Source: Lachnospiraceae bacterium (GTDB lineage Bacteria > Bacillota > Clostridia > Lachnospirales > Lachnospiraceae). From it: a stretch of 40,479 nt of DNA. Positions within the stretch are counted from its first letter, which is position 1, and each line of letters begins with the position of its first letter. Both the position numbers and the translations under genes were made by a program. The DNA lies in assembly GCA_017432565.1 (NCBI GenBank), contig JAFRIW010000052.1:1-40479 (forward strand), written 5' to 3'. This document shows positions 1 to 7,838 of the stretch, piece after piece. Under the pieces are notes generated by a model. That model searched no databases and was not told where the DNA came from. It was given only the letters and a program-made list of their open reading frames with translations.

Positions 1-50
1 ATTGTGCGCAACGAGTCGCCGGACCTGTCCCCCTGACTCACCCTGGTTTA

Positions 51-728
51 TTATCTGCGATGACGCTTCTTATAGTCCTCCCGGATCGGTGCGAGTGTCT
101 CTTCCGCATCAAAATATGCATTCATGGCACTTGCGCTCTCTGCCCTGCGGGCACAACCGACCGCACCGGACAGCACATCATAATTCAGGCGCGTGCCCTG
201 CCCGTCGTGCTCATAGTTTACAGCCCGGCTGGCATTTATTCCGAATCTGCCCGCTTCCTTCACCGCGTCGATATTCGCGCCGAGGAAAAGGAATTCCCAC
301 TGATACTGCTCCTTCTGCCGCTCAATCATTCTCCGCACTTTGTCATAGGTATATTCGCGGCTTGCATTTTCCATTCCGTCCGTCGTGATGACAAAAATCG
401 TCTTTTCCGGCACATCCTCTTCGCGGGCATATCTGTGAATGGTCCCGATGTGGTGAATCGCTCGCCCGATCGCGTCCAGCAGCGCCGTACAGCCCCGCAC
501 ATAATACTGTCTGTCTGTCATCGGTTCCACCTTCTGAATATCAACCCGGTCACAGATCACTTCCATCTGATCATCAAACAGGACAACCGACACATATGCT
601 TCGCCGTCTTCCTTTTTCTGGCGCTCAATCATACTGTTGAAACCGCCGATCGTATCCGCCTCCAGCCCTCTCATGGAACCGCTCCGGTCCAGAATCATCA
701 CCAGCTCTGTCAAACCTTTTCTGCTCAT
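51..728 (-). CDS. VWA-domain protein (YegL/TerF-like)
   Basis: The protein has 225 residues and starts at ATG 728 behind a good GGAGG site at about 737-741. The N-terminus carries a metal-ion-dependent adhesion site (MIDAS) of the form DRSGSM around residues 14-19. Further MIDAS elements are a TALLDAIG stretch near residue 80 and TTDGMEN near residue 115, so the von Willebrand A fold should bind a divalent metal. There is no signal peptide or membrane segment, so it should be cytoplasmic. VWA proteins of this size often accompany tellurite-type stress genes and macrodomain proteins in Firmicutes, and the next gene upstream is a macrodomain protein. Strong hairpins at 811-875 separate the two, so it may have its own transcript. 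The substrate or partner is unknown. The family call is secure; the role is not. Confidence 0.85.
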   Translation of the reverse strand: MSRKGLTELVMILDRSGSMRGLEADTIGGFNSMIERQKKEDGEAYVSVVLFDDQMEVICDRVDIQKVEPMTDRQYYVRGCTALLDAIGRAIHHIGTIHRYAREEDVPEKTIFVITTDGMENASREYTYDKVRRMIERQKEQYQWEFLFLGANIDAVKEAGRFGINASRAVNYEHDGQGTRLNYDVLSGAVGCARRAESASAMNAYFDAEETLAPIREDYKKRHRR

Positions 729-746
729 TTTAAAGACCTCCTTTGC

Positions 747-771
747 CTTTGATGAATCAAGCTTATCAAAG
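747..771. promoter_or_regulatory. Inverted repeat upstream of the VWA gene
   Basis: CTTTGAT (747-753) and ATCAAAG (765-771) form perfect 7-base arms with an 11-base spacer, just upstream of the ribosome site of the VWA gene. It could be an operator or a leader hairpin. No clear -10/-35 pair could be assigned. Confidence 0.3.
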
Positions 772-810
772 GTTCAGGAGGTCCTGGTCGCTTCCCGGGC
801 GACAAAAGAT

Positions 811-875
811 GATGAATCCGCAGGATTCATCACGCAGCCCCGGCCCATCGGCGCAGCCGATTTCATTGGCCGGGG
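811..875 (-). terminator. Two hairpins after the macrodomain gene
   Basis: Downstream of the macrodomain stop (890), read on the minus strand, there is first a long stem (CCCCGGCC at 838-845 with GGCCGGGG at 868-875) enclosing a second small stem (ATCGGC/GCCGAT, 847-861). Next comes a 9-base perfect stem GATGAATCC/GGATTCATC at 811-831, followed by ATCTTTTG. The second hairpin with its short T-rich tail is the likely intrinsic terminator. Confidence 0.6.
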
Positions 876-889
876 TTACTCTGTTCCGT

Positions 890-2071
890 TCAGCTGCCGA
901 GAATCGGCTGGTCGTACCGGAACAAAAGCAGATTGATTTCGTAGATGTCGTAAATTCGGTTCATGATGCAATATTCCACGATGAGGTCGAAGGGGCTGCT
1001 GGGGGAGAGGGCAATGCCGGCTCTCGAGAGCAGATCAACGGTTTCATCGAGATTGAGCCTGAGCGCGACGGCCAGTGCCACCGCAGTCCGTTTAGTCGGA
1101 TTGTAGGCCGGATTGCACCGGATTTTCGAAAACAGCTTCCGGTCGATGTTTGCCCGCTTGTACACTTCGGTGTCGGTCATGCCGCGGTCATCGATCAGAT
1201 GAAGCAGCCGCTCCTGAAAGCTTTCCCCGAGCCGCTCCATGATCTCGGGAAGACTTCCGATCATGGGTGATGCGGCTGTATTCATGGCATGCGGTGCAGG
1301 CGGCGGGGATCCGGCCGGTTCCGGTGCTGTGGGCATGGAATACGCCGGTGCGGAAGGCATCGGAGCCTCCTCGAGCACACCCGCCGGCGCCTCGGCTTTC
1401 TTCGCTTTTTCGGTTCTGCCAAAATGACCGAACAGACCTGAACGGCGGCGTTTCTCCAAAGGCGGAGCGGCACTGTCAGGCCGCGCAGCCCCGGAAGACG
1501 GCGCAGCCCCGTAATCTCTGTACTCTTCTTCAACCCGCTCTTCCACGTAGTGATCGGTGATATACTGCTGTACATCGCCGGTCAGCGCGGAAGAAAGCTC
1601 AAAAACTTCTTTATTGAAGACAGCCAGAATGACTTCCAGGTCATGGACTTCCAGAAAAGCCCCGATCTCCTCCGTCGCGATCTTCAGTGCCAGATCCTTC
1701 GGAAACCCGTACACGCCGGCAGAAATCAGCGGAAACGCGACACTTCTGCAGCCCAGCTGCTCCGCCAGCAGGAGCGATTTGCGGTAGCAGGAGGACAAAA
1801 TCTCAGCTTCGCCGTCTGTTCCGCCCGCCCAGACCGGGCCGACGGTATGAATGATAAAATCCGCATGCAGGGCAAAAGCCGGCGTCACCGCCGCTTCTCC
1901 CGGCTCGATGAAACCGATTCTCCGCCGCGCTTCCAGCAGTTCTGCCGCGCCGGCTGCTCTGTAAATTGCGTAATCTGTCCCGCGCCCGTAATCCGGTTCG
2001 GGATTTGCGGTATTCACCACCGCATCCGCTCTCACTCTTGTGATGTCATTCCGAACAATCCGAAAAGGCAT
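890..2071 (-). CDS. Macrodomain protein with C-terminal helical (HTH-like) domain
   Basis: The protein has 393 residues and starts at ATG 2071 behind GGAGGTG. Residues 1-165 are a macrodomain, the fold that binds ADP-ribose or related ligands: DAVVNTAN at 16-23, HTVGPVWAGG at 75-84 and ISAGVYGFP at 116-124. The usual [10 protein letters not shown] loop is replaced by GRGTDYAIY (29-37), so the catalytic or ligand preference may differ from standard hydrolases. A basic, then Pro/Ala-rich linker (about 190-270) leads to an alpha-helical C-terminus (285-393) that resembles an XRE-type helix-turn-helix, with TDTEVYKRANID followed by a KLFSKI segment. It lies 16 bases after the WYL regulator and is probably co-transcribed with it. 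An ADP-ribose-sensing DNA- or RNA-binding protein is a reasonable inference; enzymatic de-ADP-ribosylation is the alternative. Confidence 0.82.
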   Translation of the reverse strand: MPFRIVRNDITRVRADAVVNTANPEPDYGRGTDYAIYRAAGAAELLEARRRIGFIEPGEAAVTPAFALHADFIIHTVGPVWAGGTDGEAEILSSCYRKSLLLAEQLGCRSVAFPLISAGVYGFPKDLALKIATEEIGAFLEVHDLEVILAVFNKEVFELSSALTGDVQQYITDHYVEERVEEEYRDYGAAPSSGAARPDSAAPPLEKRRRSGLFGHFGRTEKAKKAEAPAGVLEEAPMPSAPAYSMPTAPEPAGSPPPAPHAMNTAASPMIGSLPEIMERLGESFQERLLHLIDDRGMTDTEVYKRANIDRKLFSKIRCNPAYNPTKRTAVALAVALRLNLDETVDLLSRAGIALSPSSPFDLIVEYCIMNRIYDIYEINLLLFRYDQPILGS

Positions 2072-2087
2072 ATCTTTTCACCTCCGC

Positions 2088-3050
2088 TCACTGGCCTGCC
2101 TGTCTGACCATCTCCTGATATGCCTGTACTGCCTCCGCCGGGGCCTGGATCCGGATCTGCGGTGCATAGGTAAAGACCCATGCGTAGAAATTCGGACTGG
2201 TGCTGACCTCGACCTCCGCCCGGAAGCCGTTTTCCGTGAGCAGCGTCTTCACTTTCTCGCCGAACCGGTCGATCACAGCGTCCATCCGGTCCTGATCACA
2301 GTCCAGAACCACTTTCTGCGTCTTTCCGTCACCGAACATGCCGAACTTGGTCTTCACATACCGGTTGATCGTAAAGCCCTTCGAGGGCTTCTGCTGTTTT
2401 TCCTCCAGCAGCATTGCCTCTCCGATCCGATCGACACGGAACTGACCTTCCTTGCGGATTTTCTCGGAAAAACCGATGACATAATAGCGGTTATTGTCCC
2501 AGACCAGTGCATACGGACTCAGCACATAGACCTCGCCGCCGTGCCGCTGCACCCGCTGTTTGCCCGCCGTGTAGGTATAATACCGGAAAGAAATCTTCTT
2601 CCCGCCCTGAATGGCGCGGTAAATCAGATCAATCGTCTCCATGACCTGGCTGTTGACGGTTTTGACAGCCGCCGTGTACAGATACCGGTCCAGTTCCTGC
2701 GCCTTACTCTGACTTGTAAAGCCCTGCAGCTTTTCAATCAGGGAGCGGGTTGTCTTCCGGTCGATAAACTGCGCGGCGCAGACCGCATCCACCAGAAGCT
2801 TGAGCTCTTCCTGCGTAAACTCGCGCGACGCCATATAATAGGCATTGAATTTGTTCGCCTTCGCCTTGCGGATATCCCACCCTTCATCCTGCAGCGCCTG
2901 AATGTCCGCATAGACCGTCTTCCGGTTCAGAATTTCCCCATCCGACGAATACTTCTCAATGATCTCCTCCGTTGTAATCGGGTGATCTTCATCCGTGTAA
3001 TGATACAAGTAGGACAAAAGTCTGAGAATCCGGCTTTTATTGGTGCTCAT
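2088..3050 (-). CDS. WYL-domain transcriptional regulator
   Basis: The 320-residue start at ATG 3050 is preferred over upstream in-frame starts because GGAGGG sits 8 bases before it. The N-terminal 80 residues form a winged helix-turn-helix (ITTEEIIEKY, then NRKTVYADIQALQDEG). A middle WYL domain carries FRYYTY and SPYALVWDNNRYYVIG, the arrangement of aromatic and Arg residues known to bind nucleic acids or nucleotides in this family. A WCX-type C-terminus ends the protein. WYL regulators often control defence, DNA-damage or stress genes. Here the gene directly precedes the macrodomain gene (16-base gap), suggesting a regulator/effector pair or co-transcription. The inducing ligand is unknown. 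Confidence 0.88.
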   Translation of the reverse strand: MSTNKSRILRLLSYLYHYTDEDHPITTEEIIEKYSSDGEILNRKTVYADIQALQDEGWDIRKAKANKFNAYYMASREFTQEELKLLVDAVCAAQFIDRKTTRSLIEKLQGFTSQSKAQELDRYLYTAAVKTVNSQVMETIDLIYRAIQGGKKISFRYYTYTAGKQRVQRHGGEVYVLSPYALVWDNNRYYVIGFSEKIRKEGQFRVDRIGEAMLLEEKQQKPSKGFTINRYVKTKFGMFGDGKTQKVVLDCDQDRMDAVIDRFGEKVKTLLTENGFRAEVEVSTSPNFYAWVFTYAPQIRIQAPAEAVQAYQEMVRQAGQ

Positions 3051-3133
3051 TCTGATTCCCTCCGTCTGCATTCCGTCCTGTACAAAGCTCTGCATCTCAT
3101 ATCCTTGAGAAAAGGCGCGGGCGTTCCAGAATC

Positions 3134-4552
3134 TTACTCTTTCACCTTCCTCAGTGCTTTCTTCAGACCCTCGCGATAGCCATCCGGATCTGCGCCGACG
3201 ATGGGCTCAATCAGGATTCTGCCCTCTCTGTCTACAAATATAGTTGTAGGATAAGCTTCAATCGGGAACACATCCATCACGTAGTCCTCGCCCCACAGGT
3301 TCAGATACTCTGCGCCTGCAGCTGAGAGCAGTTCTTTGGCGAGCGCCGCCTTCTCTTCGTTGTCCGCATCCATGACGACGCCGATGATCTGACAGTCCTG
3401 TTCCTCGAATTCCTTCGCCATCTCCGCAAGCTCCGGCAGCTCATTCTTGCACGGGCCGCACCAGGTCGCCCAGAGATTGATCATCGTGACCTTCGCTTCG
3501 GAGAAGATTGCCTTGGAACGGAGCGGATTCCCGTCCAGATCGGAGGACTCATAAAAGATCTCATCGCCGATTTTCAGCGTCTGCGGCCACTCCGGTGCGC
3601 TGAGCTTCATCGCGGAGAGAAAGCTGTCCTTATCCTCGTACAGATCACTGCACTCTGCGAAGAATTCGCCCATTGTCTCCTCATACTGACTTTTTTCATT
3701 CTCGAATTCCGCCGACCGGGCCAGGAAAAAAGTACAGTCCGCGTCCGAGCCGATTTCCTCGAAAAGGGAATAATCCGCCTCGGTCATCCCGCTGTCCTCT
3801 TCAATCGCCGCCAGCAGCTCGTCTTTTCCTCTGTTTTCATTGATGGTGTAGATCTCATAGAGATCTGCATGCTCGTAACCGGACATCCAGGACGGCTCCG
3901 GCGCTTCCGGGGCATCTTCCCCGCTCATGGATGCTTTATACCAGGAATCCATGTAATCGACATACTCATTGATCCGCTCCGCCGGAACAGCATAATATGC
4001 GGTCGTGATCGCCTGGATGCCGGCGTCCAGATAGTAGCTGCCCCAGTTGATGTAGCCCTCCACATCTTTATATTTTGCAGGCGTATCAAAGTAGAAGCCA
4101 AGCTCCGGAATATCCATCACATCATCGCCTGCCTCCGCTTCAGCACTGTCCGGCTCCGCCTCTTCCCGGCTCAGCACAATCGTCACAATCCCGGGCTCAG
4201 CAGGTGCTTCATATTCCGTATCTTCAACCACATAGCCTTCCGGTGCCCTGAGGACATGAACTGTATACTGTCCGGGTTCCTGGTCAAAAGATGCGATGCC
4301 CGTCTCATCGGTCTCGCCCGTCATGCACAACGTATCGGAACAGAACTGAACCGTCGCGCCCGGAACCGGTGCGTTCTCCTCATCCATCACCAGAACCACA
4401 TAGCCCTCTCCTGTCTGCTCAGATGCTTCCTGCGCTGCTTCCGCCGCAGGTGCCGCAGCGTCCGCCGGCGCCTCCGCGGGCTGACTGCCGCAGGCTGAAA
4501 CGCCCATTGCAAGCACCATTGTCAGGCTCAGAATTACCATTCTCTTCTTCAT
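3134..4552 (-). CDS. Thiol-disulfide (TlpA/ResA-like) lipoprotein with an N-terminal beta domain
   Basis: The start at ATG 4552 is chosen because GAGAGGAG lies just upstream and the resulting 472-residue protein begins with a proper lipoprotein signal (MKKRMV... ending VSAC at 18-21). Residues 22-48 are a low-complexity Ala/Glu/Pro tether. Residues 50-128 resemble a carboxypeptidase-regulatory or SpaA-like beta sandwich (APVPGATVQF, TDETGIASF, PGQYTVHV). Residues 145-320 are an acidic module I do not recognise. Residues 325-472 are a thioredoxin fold of the TlpA/ResA type, with the redox motif WCGPC at 364-368 and the cis-proline AYPTT at 433-437. It should act outside the membrane as a disulfide reductase or isomerase. 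A possible promoter (TTGCCG, 17 bases, TAGAGT) lies upstream. The fusion of a sugar/peptide-binding-like module to TlpA is less common. Confidence 0.85.
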   Translation of the reverse strand: MKKRMVILSLTMVLAMGVSACGSQPAEAPADAAAPAAEAAQEASEQTGEGYVVLVMDEENAPVPGATVQFCSDTLCMTGETDETGIASFDQEPGQYTVHVLRAPEGYVVEDTEYEAPAEPGIVTIVLSREEAEPDSAEAEAGDDVMDIPELGFYFDTPAKYKDVEGYINWGSYYLDAGIQAITTAYYAVPAERINEYVDYMDSWYKASMSGEDAPEAPEPSWMSGYEHADLYEIYTINENRGKDELLAAIEEDSGMTEADYSLFEEIGSDADCTFFLARSAEFENEKSQYEETMGEFFAECSDLYEDKDSFLSAMKLSAPEWPQTLKIGDEIFYESSDLDGNPLRSKAIFSEAKVTMINLWATWCGPCKNELPELAEMAKEFEEQDCQIIGVVMDADNEEKAALAKELLSAAGAEYLNLWGEDYVMDVFPIEAYPTTIFVDREGRILIEPIVGADPDGYREGLKKALRKVKE

Positions 4553-4705
4553 CTGTTTGCTCCTCTCTTCCCGGACATGCAGCCCGCAGCCGGACTGCAT
4601 GCCGTATTTATTCTCTCCAAAAACTCTATCACTCTTTCAGTCCATCGGCAATAAATCGGAGTCATCCGGAGTGACTTGAATCCCTCAAGGATTCCGTGAA
4701 TGCCG

Positions 4706-5008
4706 TTAACCCAGTGCGACGTCCAGGGCCATCATGATCGTAAAGCCCGCGGTAAAAGCAATCACACCGATGTTGGAGTGCTCGCCGGCGGACATTTCCG
4801 GGACCAGCTCCTCCACGACGACGTAAACCATGGCGCCGGCTGCAAAAGAAAGAAGATACGGCATCGCCGGGACAATGAGCCCGGCAGCCATAATGGTCAG
4901 CCAGAAGCCCGCCGCTGCCGGCACGAAGGAGAGCTTTCCCATGCCCTCCGACTGCTCCATTGACGGGATCAGCAGGCCCCAGAAAATCTGCATATTCATT
5001 GTCATCAT
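4706..5008 (-). pseudogene. ZIP-family metal transporter remnant with internal deletion
   Basis: The 100-residue frame joins two separated pieces of a ZIP transporter. Residues 8-37 (FWGLLIPSMEQSEGMGKLSF and the following helix) match the second-helix region near the N-terminus of the family. Residues 38-100 (LPYLLSF-like helix, AAGAMVYVVVEELVPEMS, ALDVALG at the end) match the C-terminal helices. The first helix and about 130 central residues holding the HNxPEG metal-binding helices are absent. The junction is in frame near base 4897. The ATG overlaps the HAD stop as ATGA and has a weak AGAGG site, so it may still be translated, but it cannot carry metal as a normal ZIP does. Full members are about 250-270 residues. 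Family assignment is from memory of conserved segments. Confidence 0.75.
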
Positions 5009-5817
5009 AAGTTCAACCTCTCAGGTAGAATCATCCTGCCGGCTTTTTCCAGATCCATGCCCCGCAGAGAAAGTGCTGCATCCCTGCGGTCCTTTTCAAA
5101 AGTGCCGCGGCTTTCCTTCGGTGAAAGGCCTGACAGAATATAGAAGCTGTCCATCCCCGCCCTGCGCGCACCCGCGACGTCACACGTATAATCATTCCCG
5201 ACCATGAGGCACTCCTGAGCCTTCAGCCCCGTATCCTCCAGCGCCTTCCGGTAAAACACCGTCTCCGGCTTTTTCGCCCCGCAGTCGGAGGAAATGAAGA
5301 TTCCGTCAAAATCATGCGCGATTCCAAGCTTTTCCAGCTCCGGCATTGTGAACAGGCTCTGGGCATTTGACAGAACATAAACCTGTTTTCCGGCTTCTTT
5401 CAGCTGCGTGAGGAGCTTTTTAACGCCTGCGTACAGGCGCAGATGCGTCGTGGCGTTCTGCCGGAAGAACCACGCGGTCTCCCGGATCAGAGCTTCGTCT
5501 GCCGTGATACCTGCAGAACCGAACAGATCGCGGAAAACGATACCGATGTCCGCCTCGGGGTATGTGATGCGGATACCGCGCTTTTCCCACTCCCCTGTGA
5601 CCCGCACCAGATCGCGGCGGACTGCCGCCAGATAAGCCGCGCGCAGCTCTCCGGGCGTGTACACGGCGCCGCGGTCCGCATACCACCCCGACATACAGCA
5701 CCACAGCCGCGGCATTTTCTCATCGGTGTGAACATCCATCAATGTTCCGTATAAATCAAAAAAGACAGCCCGATAATTTTCATCCGTCTTTTTCCGGACT
5801 GACCTGCCCGATTTCAT
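5005..5817 (-). CDS. HAD-superfamily phosphatase (YjjG/L-2-haloacid dehalogenase-like)
   Basis: The protein has 270 residues and starts at ATG 5817 behind GGAGGATACGGG. Motif I is FFDLYGT (nucleophile Asp21), motif II is VLSNAQS (about 148-154), motif III is the Lys in GAKKPE (about 170-175) and motif IV is VGNDYTCDV (207-215). The cap inserted after motif I is helical (C1 type), as in subfamily IA phosphatases acting on small phosphorylated metabolites. The nucleophile motif DLYGT is typical of this subfamily. Its stop overlaps the ATG of the ZIP remnant, so the two formed, or still form, a translational unit. The exact substrate cannot be told from sequence. Confidence 0.88.
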   Translation of the reverse strand: MKSGRSVRKKTDENYRAVFFDLYGTLMDVHTDEKMPRLWCCMSGWYADRGAVYTPGELRAAYLAAVRRDLVRVTGEWEKRGIRITYPEADIGIVFRDLFGSAGITADEALIRETAWFFRQNATTHLRLYAGVKKLLTQLKEAGKQVYVLSNAQSLFTMPELEKLGIAHDFDGIFISSDCGAKKPETVFYRKALEDTGLKAQECLMVGNDYTCDVAGARRAGMDSFYILSGLSPKESRGTFEKDRRDAALSLRGMDLEKAGRMILPERLNL

Positions 5818-5940
5818 CCCGTATCCTCCGCTCGTTCACAGTTCTTCCGATCTTTCTGTAATGATCTTAGCGAGTGGGATTTTGCTTGTCAAAAACTTCT
5901 GCGGCACAGTGCAGATATAAAGCGAAAGAATGTCTGACAC

Positions 5941-5972
5941 AAAAAAGCAGCGGCCTGCATCTGACAGGCCGC
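5941..5972 (-). terminator. Intrinsic terminator of the sugar-acid operon
   Basis: On the minus strand an 8-base perfect stem GCGGCCTG/CAGGCCGC (5950-5957 with 5965-5972, 7-base loop) is followed by TGCTTTTTT (5941-5949). It lies 46 bases after the dehydratase stop. The rest of the 5818-6017 gap holds no supportable gene. Confidence 0.9.
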
Positions 5973-6017
5973 GCCTTCTTAAGATATAATCTGAGTTATA
6001 ACGCGATACAGAAAGTA

Positions 6018-7796
6018 TCAGTCTTCGTAATCCAGCCACGCACCGCGCATCGGACTGACTGCGTGGTCCGAGAACAGACGAAGTGCCCCTCTCTTGTAGC
6101 GCCGGGGCTTAGGCTGCCAGGCTGCACGCCTTTTGGCCAGAATCTGTTCCATTTCTTCCGGTGTTCTGCGCTCTCCCGCAACACCGATGATATTCAGCTT
6201 GCGCTCAAAAACATCCAGTTCGATGAGATCGCCTTCTTCGACAAGGGCGATCGGACCTCCGTCTGCTGCTTCGGGTGAGCAGTGGCCGATGACCGGGCCT
6301 GTGGAAGCGCCTGAGAAGCGGCCGTCCGTGATCAGGGCAATGGCACGGCCCAGTTCCTTGTCTGAGCTGATCGCTTCCGAGGTGTAGAACATCTCGGGCA
6401 TGCCGCTTCCCTTCGGTCCTTCATAACGGATAAAGACGGCATCGCCCTTTTCCACCTTGTGATGAAGCACGGCGTCCAGACATTCCTCTTCAGAATCAAA
6501 CGGACGTGCGCGAAGAACAGCTTTGTACATCTCTTTCGGGCAGGCCGTGTGCTTGATCACGGCTCCCTCCGGGGCGAGATTTCCCTTCAGCACCGCGATT
6601 GAACCAACCGTGCCGATGGCTTTGTCATACGGGCGGATAATATCTTCCTTCGCAATGCCGTTTTCGTATCCCTGTGCTGCCAGGATGTCCGCATAGCGCC
6701 GGTTGAAATCCTGCAGCCACTTATTGCATTTCTCATAGAAGCCGTTCTTTTTCAGCTCGTCGAGGTTTTCTCCGAGCGTCTTTCCCGTGACCGTCATGAC
6801 ATCGAGGTGCAGAACGTCGCGGATCTCTTCCATGATAGCCGGAACGCCGCCCGCATAATAAAAGACCTCTGCCGGCCACTTGCCTGCAGGACGGACATCC
6901 AGCAGATAGTGTGCGCCTCTGTGCAGCCTGTCGAAGGTGTCGCCGGTGATCTCAAAGCCGAGCTCGTGAGCAATCGCCGGCAGGTGCAGGAGCGTATTGG
7001 TCGAGCCGGAAATGGCTGCATGAACCATAATCCCATTCTCAAAGCTCTTCATCGTCAGTATGGAAGAAGGCTTCATCGCGTCGTCTCCGGCGATTTCCAC
7101 GGCCCGTTTTCCGGAAAGATAAGCATATTCCAGAAGATCCGGGCTTGTGGCCGGCATCAGAGCAGAGCCGGGAAGAGACAGTCCCAGCGCTTCCGCCATG
7201 ATCTGCATGGTCGAAGCCGTTCCGATAAAGGAACATGCGCCGCAGGACGGGCAGGCATTGCACTTGGCCCAGTTCAGGCGGTCCTCGCCGATTTCGCCCC
7301 GCTCATACTGGGCACTGTACATGCCAAGCTGCTCAAGCGTGAGCATTTCGGGCCCGGCGTTCATGGTTCCGCCCGCCACGAAAAGAGACGGAATATTGAC
7401 GCGCAGCATCCCCATGAGATTTCCGGGGCAGCCCTTATCGCAGCTTGCCAGGAAGACACCTGCATCAAAAGGCGTGGCATTTGCCTGGATTTCGATCATG
7501 TTGGCGATCATCTCACGGCTGACAAGGGAATAGTTGATGCCGTCGGTTCCCTGGCTCTCACCGTCGCACATATCGGTCGCAAAATATCTTGCGCCGTGTC
7601 CGCCGGCACTGTTTACACCTTCCCGGACTTTTTCCACCAGCTTGTCCAGGTGGCCGCTGCCGGGATGTGAGTCGCCGAATGTGCTCTCGATAAAAACCTG
7701 CGGCTTGGAAAGATCTTCAGGCTTCCAGCCTGTGCCGATCCGCAGCGGGTCCATCTCAGGCGCAAGTGTGCGCATTTTCTGACTGATTAAACTCAT
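6018..7796 (-). CDS. IlvD/Edd-family dehydratase, probably sugar-acid dehydratase
   Basis: The protein has 592 residues and starts at ATG 7796 behind GGGAGGTTCTG. It belongs to the Fe-S dehydratase family that contains dihydroxy-acid dehydratase (IlvD), 6-phosphogluconate dehydratase (Edd) and aldonate dehydratases. Likely cluster ligands are Cys77 (DMCDG), Cys119 (SCDKGCPGN) and a Cys in the cluster CNACPSCGAC (179-188). Other family motifs include SGSTNTLLHLPA and ITDGRFSGAS near the C-terminus, the latter carrying the conserved catalytic serine region. The neighbours are a GntP-type permease and a FadR-type regulator, not the branched-chain amino-acid genes ilvB/ilvC. I therefore infer a sugar acid substrate (gluconate, xylonate, galactonate or similar), converted to a 2-keto-3-deoxy acid. 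No aldolase or kinase for that product is in the window. Confidence 0.85.
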   Translation of the reverse strand: MSLISQKMRTLAPEMDPLRIGTGWKPEDLSKPQVFIESTFGDSHPGSGHLDKLVEKVREGVNSAGGHGARYFATDMCDGESQGTDGINYSLVSREMIANMIEIQANATPFDAGVFLASCDKGCPGNLMGMLRVNIPSLFVAGGTMNAGPEMLTLEQLGMYSAQYERGEIGEDRLNWAKCNACPSCGACSFIGTASTMQIMAEALGLSLPGSALMPATSPDLLEYAYLSGKRAVEIAGDDAMKPSSILTMKSFENGIMVHAAISGSTNTLLHLPAIAHELGFEITGDTFDRLHRGAHYLLDVRPAGKWPAEVFYYAGGVPAIMEEIRDVLHLDVMTVTGKTLGENLDELKKNGFYEKCNKWLQDFNRRYADILAAQGYENGIAKEDIIRPYDKAIGTVGSIAVLKGNLAPEGAVIKHTACPKEMYKAVLRARPFDSEEECLDAVLHHKVEKGDAVFIRYEGPKGSGMPEMFYTSEAISSDKELGRAIALITDGRFSGASTGPVIGHCSPEAADGGPIALVEEGDLIELDVFERKLNIIGVAGERRTPEEMEQILAKRRAAWQPKPRRYKRGALRLFSDHAVSPMRGAWLDYED

Positions 7797-7838
7797 ACAG
7801 AACCTCCCAATATTTCTTAAGTAAAATTATAAACGCTA

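Noticed and set aside
2040..3179. 379-residue plus-strand frame opposite the WYL gene
   Set aside because: Antisense shadow of the WYL regulator, whose motifs and ribosome site are clear.
5836..6039. 67-residue minus-strand frame between the dehydratase and HAD genes
   Set aside because: It covers the intrinsic terminator at 5941-5972, overlaps the dehydratase end and has no ribosome site or recognisable feature.
6807..7670. 287-residue plus-strand frame opposite the dehydratase
   Set aside because: Antisense shadow; the minus-strand product has complete family motifs.
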